Shown here in pieces: positions 55,692-64,000 of a stretch of 64,000 nucleotides of DNA; position 1 is the stretch's first letter, and every line of letters begins with the position of its first letter. Under the pieces are notes generated by a model. The model worked only from the letters and a program-made list of their open reading frames with translations, made no database searches and had not been told where the DNA came from. Made by a program: the position numbers and the translations under genes. Source of the stretch: an uncultured Sphingomonas sp. (GTDB lineage: Bacteria > Pseudomonadota > Alphaproteobacteria > Sphingomonadales > Sphingomonadaceae); the NCBI RefSeq assembly GCF_913774285.1, contig NZ_CAJYHX010000022.1, positions 62,001 through 126,000 of the forward strand, read 5' to 3'.

Positions 55692-55725
55692 GGGGCCGTC
55701 CGGCAGTGCCGGGCGGCCCCTTTTT
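55692..55725 (+). terminator. rho-independent terminator of the DUF2171 gene
   Basis: A 14-bp GC-rich stem (GGGGCCGTCCGGCA against TGCCGGGCGGCCCC, one G-T pair) with a one-base apparent loop is followed by TTTTT, 20 bases after the stop codon. Confidence 0.9.
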
Positions 55726-55736
55726 GTTCAAGCCTA

Positions 55737-55858
55737 TCCTCCCCCGCCAGGGGGAGGTGGCGCCGAAGGGGACGGAGGGAGGATGCGAGAACGGAAGCCG
55801 TGGTGCTTCCGCCCCCTCCGTCAGGCTGCGCCTGCCACCTCCCCCTGGCGGGGGAGGA
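55737..55858. repeat. extragenic palindromic element
   Basis: A perfect 25-bp inverted repeat (arms 55737-55761 and 55834-55858, left arm starting TCCTCCCCCGCCAGGGGGAG) flanks a 72-bp centre. The centre has a second nested inverted stretch (GACGGAGGG against CCCTCCGTC). It lies between convergent genes. The sequence type (CTCCCC...GGGGAGGTGGC) is, to my recollection, a common repeated element in sphingomonad genomes. Confidence 0.7.
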
Positions 55859-55890
55859 AACAGCATGGCAGCGACCTGACCTTCACCCGA

Positions 55891-59669
<3,779 letters not shown>

Positions 59670-59713
59670 ACTGGTCGGGGAGCGCGGCAGCCGCCATGCT
59701 CCCCCCCCTTTCG

Positions 59714-60667
59714 TCATCCCAGGAACGCCATCAACATCCGCTCGAACACTGCCGGCTGGTCGAGCATGAGGAAGTGGCCGCTGTCGCTCACGCCCTTGAT
59801 CGTCGCGTGTGGCGCTCCGGCATATTGCGCACGGTAAAGGCCGAGGATCTTCTCCTCGCCGCCGCGCGCCTCGGTCCAGGGTACGAGCACGGTGATCGGC
59901 GCGGCAATCTTGGGCAGCTCGGCGCGCAGGTCGGTGGTCAAGTCCTCGTAGATTGCCTGGCCGCTTACGCGCAAGTCCGCATTGGCAGACCAGCCGGCGA
60001 CCTTTTCCTGCGACGCGGGCTTGAGCGCATTCTGGCGCGCGATCATCTGCCCGACCTGTTCGGGAATGGGCTTGCCGTAGAGGCCGGCCATCTGCGCCCG
60101 CATCATCTCCGCCTGCGGCTTCAGCAGTTCCGCGGTGGCAGCGGGGGCAAAGAGGGTCCCGATGAACGGCAGCGCGTCGACGATGAGCGCCTTCTGCACA
60201 TCCTCCGGATGCGCGCGGGCAAGCATCAGCGTCACCAGCCCGCCCATCGAATGTCCGACCACCGGCACCGCACTGAGCTTGCGGCTCTCGATCAGCGTGT
60301 GGAGATCGGCGACGATTCCGTCCAGGATGCCGGGCTGCAGGTTACCGCGCGGATCGTCCCCGCCGAAACCGTTGACCTGCACCAGATAGACGCGGTGGCG
60401 CTTGATCAGCTCCGGCACGACTCCGTCCCAGGTGGCGCGCGGGCTGGACAGGCCGGGGATCAACACCACCGGGCTGCCGCGGCCGAGCACCTGCACCGAA
60501 ATATGGTCCATCTGCACCAGCGTGTCGGCGGCCGTGGCGACCGATGTCGGGGCCGGCGCGGCATGCGCCTGCTTGAAGAAGCCGTTGGCCGCCAGCAGCG
60601 CGATCAGGATGGCGAACCAGGGAAGCCGGTTGTCCCGGCGGCACAGGCAGCGAACGAAGCGGTTCAT
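59714..60667 (-). CDS. alpha/beta hydrolase, exported
   Basis: A 317-residue protein. The start is the ATG at 60667, overlapping the HTH stop (ATGA) with AAGGAG nine bases before it. An N-terminal signal or anchor (about 16-37) is followed by the hydrolase fold: the oxyanion region VVLIPGLSSP, nucleophile Ser140 in VVGHSMGG and His in SDSGHFLML. The catalytic acid is probably in the VPWTEA region. It forms an operon with the regulator and membrane protein before it. The substrate is unknown. Confidence 0.88.
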   Translation of the reverse strand: MNRFVRCLCRRDNRLPWFAILIALLAANGFFKQAHAAPAPTSVATAADTLVQMDHISVQVLGRGSPVVLIPGLSSPRATWDGVVPELIKRHRVYLVQVNGFGGDDPRGNLQPGILDGIVADLHTLIESRKLSAVPVVGHSMGGLVTLMLARAHPEDVQKALIVDALPFIGTLFAPAATAELLKPQAEMMRAQMAGLYGKPIPEQVGQMIARQNALKPASQEKVAGWSANADLRVSGQAIYEDLTTDLRAELPKIAAPITVLVPWTEARGGEEKILGLYRAQYAGAPHATIKGVSDSGHFLMLDQPAVFERMLMAFLG

Positions 60668-60873
60668 TGGTCCGTCTCCTTGGTGGGGTTGCGGAAGATG
60701 TCCTCGATCGCGAGCCCGAACAGGTCGGCGATCTTGAAGGCGAGCGGCAGCGAGGGATCGTAGCGGCCGGTCTCGATGGCGTTGACGCTCTGGCGCGAGA
60801 CCTCGAGCCGTTCGGCGAGATCCTGCTGGCTCCATGCGCGCTCGGCGCGGAGCACGCGGAGGCGGTTGTTCAT
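60664..60873 (-). CDS. small XRE family regulator
   Basis: A 69-residue single HTH_3 domain: MNNRLRVLRAERAWSQQDLA, then LEVSRQSVNAIETGRYDPSL and AFKIADLFGLAIEDIF. This is the YozG/XRE type often encoded beside a DUF-type membrane protein of about 140 residues. It overlaps its upstream and downstream neighbours by 4 nt each (ATGA), so three proteins are made from one message. It probably represses the operon. Confidence 0.92.
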   Translation of the reverse strand: MNNRLRVLRAERAWSQQDLAERLEVSRQSVNAIETGRYDPSLPLAFKIADLFGLAIEDIFRNPTKETDQ

Positions 60874-61280
60874 GCGTCGGCTCCGGCATCGCGGTCGCGG
60901 GCGCACAGGACCGCCTGCACGATCCCGAAGAACATGCACCACGCCGGAAAGGCGAAGAACACCGGCACTGCGCCCACGATATGCTCGAACTGAAGGAACC
61001 CCAGGACGCTGGTTACCGACAGCAGGATCCCGATCGCTGCCAACATCGCGGTGACGAGACGGTAGCGGACGAACTCGTCGGTTTCTTCCCGGATATACAA
61101 CCCCATCACGGCGATCATCCCGATGATGGGCAGCGAGGTCAGTACCGCCATCCCCCCGAGCACGAGTTGCGGTGGCGCGAACGCCCGGCTGATCGCGACG
61201 TTCAGCACGATCAGGGCGACGTACACGAGCGTCACGCGCATGAAGCGACGCCGATAGTTTTTCGCTGCAACCGTCGCCAT
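60870..61280 (-). CDS. four-helix membrane protein
   Basis: A 136-residue protein. The ATG at 61280 follows GGGAGC; an in-frame upstream ATG at 61310 overlaps the operator. Four hydrophobic segments lie at about 14-33, 41-60, 73-95 and 102-120, with a charged EETDEFVRYR loop in the middle. Membrane proteins of this size beside small XRE regulators are a common bacterial pair. The function is unknown. Confidence 0.8.
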   Translation of the reverse strand: MATVAAKNYRRRFMRVTLVYVALIVLNVAISRAFAPPQLVLGGMAVLTSLPIIGMIAVMGLYIREETDEFVRYRLVTAMLAAIGILLSVTSVLGFLQFEHIVGAVPVFFAFPAWCMFFGIVQAVLCARDRDAGADA

Positions 61281-61298
61281 GGAAAGCTCCCTGTCTAA

Positions 61299-61341
61299 TT
61301 TGACAAGCAAGCTTTACGTCAGCCACGCTTTACATGTCAAG
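61299..61341 (-). promoter_or_regulatory. operator/promoter of the membrane protein-XRE-hydrolase operon
   Basis: On the minus strand it reads CTTGACATGTAAAGC, then GTAAAGCTTGCTTGTCAAA. TTGACA and TGTCAA form an inverted pair, and GTAAAGC is directly repeated between them. TTGACA is also a good -35 hexamer. It sits about 20-60 bases before the ATG at 61280, suitable for autoregulation by the small XRE protein. Confidence 0.5.
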
Positions 61342-61370
61342 CGAGGTTGACACCGCAGGACGCCTGACAC

Positions 61371-61394
61371 CCCCCTCCCGCCTGCGGGAGGGGG
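61371..61394. terminator. perfect GC-rich palindrome
   Basis: CCCCCTCCCGC and GCGGGAGGGGG (11-bp arms) are separated by CT. It lies downstream of the Mur-ligase gene on the minus strand and upstream of the membrane-protein operon, so it probably ends the first and insulates the second. It resembles a short form of the element at 55737-55858. Confidence 0.5.
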
Positions 61395-61435
61395 CGACAG
61401 AGCCGCAGCGAACCGCTTGTCGGGAGTGTGCTGCG

Positions 61436-62830
61436 TCAGCCGCGCAGCCGCGCCACCATGTCCTCAGCCAACTGGCTGAGCGTGTCGTCGCGCGCGCCCA
61501 TCACCACGATGCGGTCGCGGGGCCGCGCCTGCGCCACGAGGTGCGCCGCGGCCGCCTCGCGGCCGGGGATGTGCAGCGCCTGCGCGCCGGTCGCCGCGAC
61601 GTCGGTGACGATGTCGGCGCTGGTCACCTCGCGGGCCACGGTGCCGCCCTGGTAGACCGGGTCCGGCAGCACCAGCAGGTCGTCGCGGCCCAGCTTGGTC
61701 GCGAACATCGCGACCAGCTCGCGCCGCATCACCTTGAGCGGACCATAGCCGTGCGGCTGGAACAGCAGCAGCAACCGCCCCGGAAAAGCGTGGAGCGTGT
61801 CGAGCGTCGCGGCGATCTTGTCCGGGTTGTGCCCGAAATCGTCGATCACCGACACGCCGCCCGCCTCGCCGACCAGCTCGAACCGCCGCCGCAAGCCGGT
61901 AAAGCCCTCCACGGCCTTACAAGCGTCCTCCAGCGACACCCCCGCCGCCGTCGCCGCGCCGATCGCCGCCAGCGCATTGGCGACATTGTGCCGCCCAGGC
62001 ACCTGCAGCCGCACCCGACGCACCGTCTCGCCCATCACCAGATCGAAGCCGATCGCGAAGGCCTCGGGCGCCAGGTTCCGCGCCATCAGGTCGGCGTCAG
62101 CCTCCACCGCGAAGGTCAGCGTCCGCCCGCGATCCAGCCCCACGGCCAGCGCCGCGCTCTCGGCATCGCCGACATTGACCACCGTCGTCGCCGCCTTGCC
62201 CGCGAAGGCGCCGAACAGCAGCCGCAGCTCTTCCAGCGACTTGTGGTCGAGGCTGACATTGTTGAGCACCGCGATCCGCGGCCAATAGTTGGCTATCGAG
62301 CCGTCGCTCTCGTCCACCTCGCTGACGAAGGCGTCCCCTGCCCCCACCAGCGCGCTGGCGAAGGGCGCGTCCGGCGTGGCGAAATTCTTCATCACCGCGC
62401 CGTTCATCACCGTCGGATCGCGCCCGCAGGCATGGAGGATCCAGCCGATCATCCCCGTCACGGTCGACTTCCCGCTTGTGCCCGCCACGCCGATCGGCAG
62501 CGGTGAGGCGTTGAACAGGCTCGCCAGCAGCTCGGCCCGCGACATCCGCGCGCAGCCCAGCTCGGCCGCGCGCACCATGTCCGGCACGGTCGGCTCGATC
62601 GCGGCGGAGGCGACCACCACCTGCTCGGCCGACTGCACGCCGCTGCCGTCCTGCGGGAACAGGTCGACCCCGCGCGAGCGGAGCCAGTCGAACTTGGAGG
62701 CCAGCCGCCCGCCGTCGAGGCTGCGGTCCGAACCCGAGACCCGGGCGCCGCGGCCGGCGAGGATCATCGCCAGCGGCATCATCCCCGAACCGCCGATCCC
62801 TACGAAGAAGGTTGCTTTGCCATGCTGCAT
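61436..62830 (-). CDS. mpl: Mur ligase family protein, probably UDP-MurNAc:tripeptide ligase Mpl
   Basis: A 464-residue protein. The start is the ATG at 62830 ([17 protein letters not shown]). The N-terminal Rossmann UDP-binding motif GIGGSGM is followed by the ATP loop [10 protein letters not shown] (Lys121) and [11 protein letters not shown], both typical of the MurC/Mpl group. Later blocks are [11 protein letters not shown] and FQPHGYGP. MurC normally lies in the dcw cluster, whereas this gene is divergent from an LD-carboxypeptidase, the next enzyme in murein peptide recycling. I therefore prefer Mpl over MurC. Confidence 0.78.
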   Translation of the reverse strand: MQHGKATFFVGIGGSGMMPLAMILAGRGARVSGSDRSLDGGRLASKFDWLRSRGVDLFPQDGSGVQSAEQVVVASAAIEPTVPDMVRAAELGCARMSRAELLASLFNASPLPIGVAGTSGKSTVTGMIGWILHACGRDPTVMNGAVMKNFATPDAPFASALVGAGDAFVSEVDESDGSIANYWPRIAVLNNVSLDHKSLEELRLLFGAFAGKAATTVVNVGDAESAALAVGLDRGRTLTFAVEADADLMARNLAPEAFAIGFDLVMGETVRRVRLQVPGRHNVANALAAIGAATAAGVSLEDACKAVEGFTGLRRRFELVGEAGGVSVIDDFGHNPDKIAATLDTLHAFPGRLLLLFQPHGYGPLKVMRRELVAMFATKLGRDDLLVLPDPVYQGGTVAREVTSADIVTDVAATGAQALHIPGREAAAAHLVAQARPRDRIVVMGARDDTLSQLAEDMVARLRG

Positions 62831-62869
62831 GGGCACGCTATCGGCGAAGCGAGGAGACCATACAAGCAT

Positions 62870-63688
62870 ATGCGGATCGGAGTCGTCGCGCCGGCGCGGC
62901 CAGTCACCCGGGAATCGTCAGCGCGGATGGCGGCGTTCATGGCGCTCACCTATCCGGAGCATGAGGTGGTGTTCCACCCGCAATGCTATCTCTCGGCCGG
63001 CCATTTCGCCGGCACCGATGCCGAGCGCGCGGCGGCCTTCCTGGAGTTCGCCAACGATCCCGCGATCGACGCGATCTGGTTCGCGCGCGGCGGCTATGGC
63101 TCGAACCGCATCCTCGACGCGGTGATGCCGCATCTGGGCGACGCGGCGCGGCGCAAGACGTACATGGGCTTTTCCGACATGGGCTTCCTGCTCGGCGCGC
63201 TCTACGCCCGCGACATCGGCCATCCGGTCCATGCCTCGATGGCGAGCAGCATCGGCAAGAACGATGCAGGCGTGGACACCGGCTGGGCGCTCGGCTGGCT
63301 GATCGAGCGCGACCGGCGCGGGCTGGACCCCAGCTTGGCCGACGGTCGCCCCGCCGCCGCCTTCAACCTCGCGATCCTCACCTCGCTGATCGGCAGCAAG
63401 TACCTGCCCGACCTCACCGATCATGTGCTGATGATCGAGGAAGTGGACGAGCCGCTCTACCGGATCGACCGGATGCTGTTCAATGTCGCCCATGCCGAGC
63501 AATTGAAGGGCATCGCCGGAATCCGCCTCGGCGCAGTGACCGCCATCGCCGAAAACGACCCGCCCTTCGGCGAAACTATCGACGAGATGATCGTCCGCTG
63601 GTGCAAGGAGATGGGCGTGCCCTATCTCGGCCGCTGCGGAATCGGGCATATCTCGACCAACCACGTCGTGCCGTTCGGCGTCGCATGA
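62870..63688 (+). CDS. ldcA: LD-carboxypeptidase (S66 family)
   Basis: A 272-residue protein. The ATG at 62870 ([12 protein letters not shown]) is the usual family start; an ATG at 62822 adds 16 residues overlapping the Mur-ligase gene. Family motifs are ARGGYGSNR, the nucleophile Ser102 in GFSDMGFL, Glu in [14 protein letters not shown] and the His in CGIGHIS. It removes D-Ala from cytosolic murein tetrapeptides, producing the tripeptide that Mpl reuses. It overlaps the next gene by ATGA. Confidence 0.9.
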   Translation: MRIGVVAPARPVTRESSARMAAFMALTYPEHEVVFHPQCYLSAGHFAGTDAERAAAFLEFANDPAIDAIWFARGGYGSNRILDAVMPHLGDAARRKTYMGFSDMGFLLGALYARDIGHPVHASMASSIGKNDAGVDTGWALGWLIERDRRGLDPSLADGRPAAAFNLAILTSLIGSKYLPDLTDHVLMIEEVDEPLYRIDRMLFNVAHAEQLKGIAGIRLGAVTAIAENDPPFGETIDEMIVRWCKEMGVPYLGRCGIGHISTNHVVPFGVA

Positions 63689-64000
63689 GCCCCGATCGCC
63701 GGGCGCTGCGGACCCGCCACGGCGCGGTGTCGCTGCTCGCCCACCCCTCGTCGATCGAGCGCCTGGCGCGGCTGGAGGCGGCGCTCGGCACCGGCGTGCG
63801 GATCTATGTGAAGCGCGACGATGTGGCGGGCATCGGCGGCGGCGGCAACAAGCTGCGCAAGCTCGAATTCTTGCTCGGCGACGCGATCGCCCAAGGCTGC
63901 GACACCTTCGTCACCACGGGCGGGCTGCAATCGAACCATGCCCGGCTGAGCGCGGCGGCGTCCGCACGGACGGGCCTAGCCTGCGAGCTGGTGCTGGCCG
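63685..64000 (+). CDS. D-cysteine desulfhydrase/ACC deaminase family PLP enzyme (partial)
   Basis: The first 105 codons are in the window and the gene runs off the right edge. The ATG overlaps the LD-carboxypeptidase stop. IYVKRDDVAGIGGGGNKLRK contains the PLP-binding Lys (GGNKLRKLEF), and TTGGLQSNHAR is the conserved phosphate/substrate loop of fold-type II D-cysteine desulfhydrases and ACC deaminases. Which activity it has cannot be decided from the N-terminus. Coupling to ldcA may reflect D-amino-acid handling. Confidence 0.88.
   Translation, partial: MSPDRRALRTRHGAVSLLAHPSSIERLARLEAALGTGVRIYVKRDDVAGIGGGGNKLRKLEFLLGDAIAQGCDTFVTTGGLQSNHARLSAAASARTGLACELVLA

Overview
The window is GC-rich DNA from an alphaproteobacterium, most likely a Sphingomonadaceae (Sphingomonas-like). 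The signs are three large TonB-dependent receptors with the plug motif EIVVTG/EIVVRG, secreted glycosidases and esterases encoded beside their receptors, frequent ATGA/GTGA/TTGA stop-start overlaps, and a palindromic extragenic element. All names come from reading the sequence; no database search was run.

Layout. (1) 1-2523, minus strand: an operon of a MerR-like DNA-binding protein, an adenine-specific DNA methyltransferase and a downstream gene that leaves the window, probably part of a restriction or defence locus. (2) 2940-3060: a 121-bp attachment-site-like element. (3) 3162-20769: a catabolic block with a GH3 glycosidase, a tannase/feruloyl-esterase-family enzyme, an alpha/beta hydrolase, an AtuA pair, a CitMHS-type tricarboxylate transporter, two TonB-dependent receptors, a LysR regulator and a type-B carboxylesterase. 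The set suggests uptake and de-esterification of a plant- or fungus-derived ester and import of the released acid. (4) 20962-32714: an amino-sugar (aga-like) regulon with a sugar kinase, AgaS, AgaZ/KbaZ, an EamA permease, a Tat-exported GH36 enzyme, a periplasmic amidohydrolase, a DeoR/AgaR regulator and a TonB-dependent receptor. A shared GTTTCGTTT motif lies in front of three of its transcription units. (5) 32806-34130: an aldo/keto reductase and a metallophosphoesterase. (6) 34249-35370: gene debris, a second copy of the attachment-like element and a broken P4-type integrase.

(7) 35495-45133: a giant Ig-repeat autotransporter, then a phage-tail-collar (Mdp-like) protein, a DUF6916-like protein, a GNAT, an aspartyl/asparaginyl beta-hydroxylase and a Nif11-leader-like domain fused to a sulfotransferase. 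(8) 45597-49712: a tightly coupled four-gene operon encoding a haem-oxygenase-like di-iron enzyme candidate, an ATP-grasp-like ligase, a GT2 glycosyltransferase and a PaaK-like adenylate-forming enzyme. Regions 7 and 8 together are the best candidate here for an undescribed biosynthetic or protein-modification system.

(9) 49977-64000: general functions. These are an S41 lipoprotein protease, a DUF4142 protein, a two-component system, tRNA-Ala(CGC), a DUF2171 protein, KatG, a cystathionine gamma-synthase-family enzyme, a membrane protein/XRE regulator/hydrolase operon, Mpl and LD-carboxypeptidase for murein recycling, and the start of a PLP-dependent desulfhydrase/deaminase.
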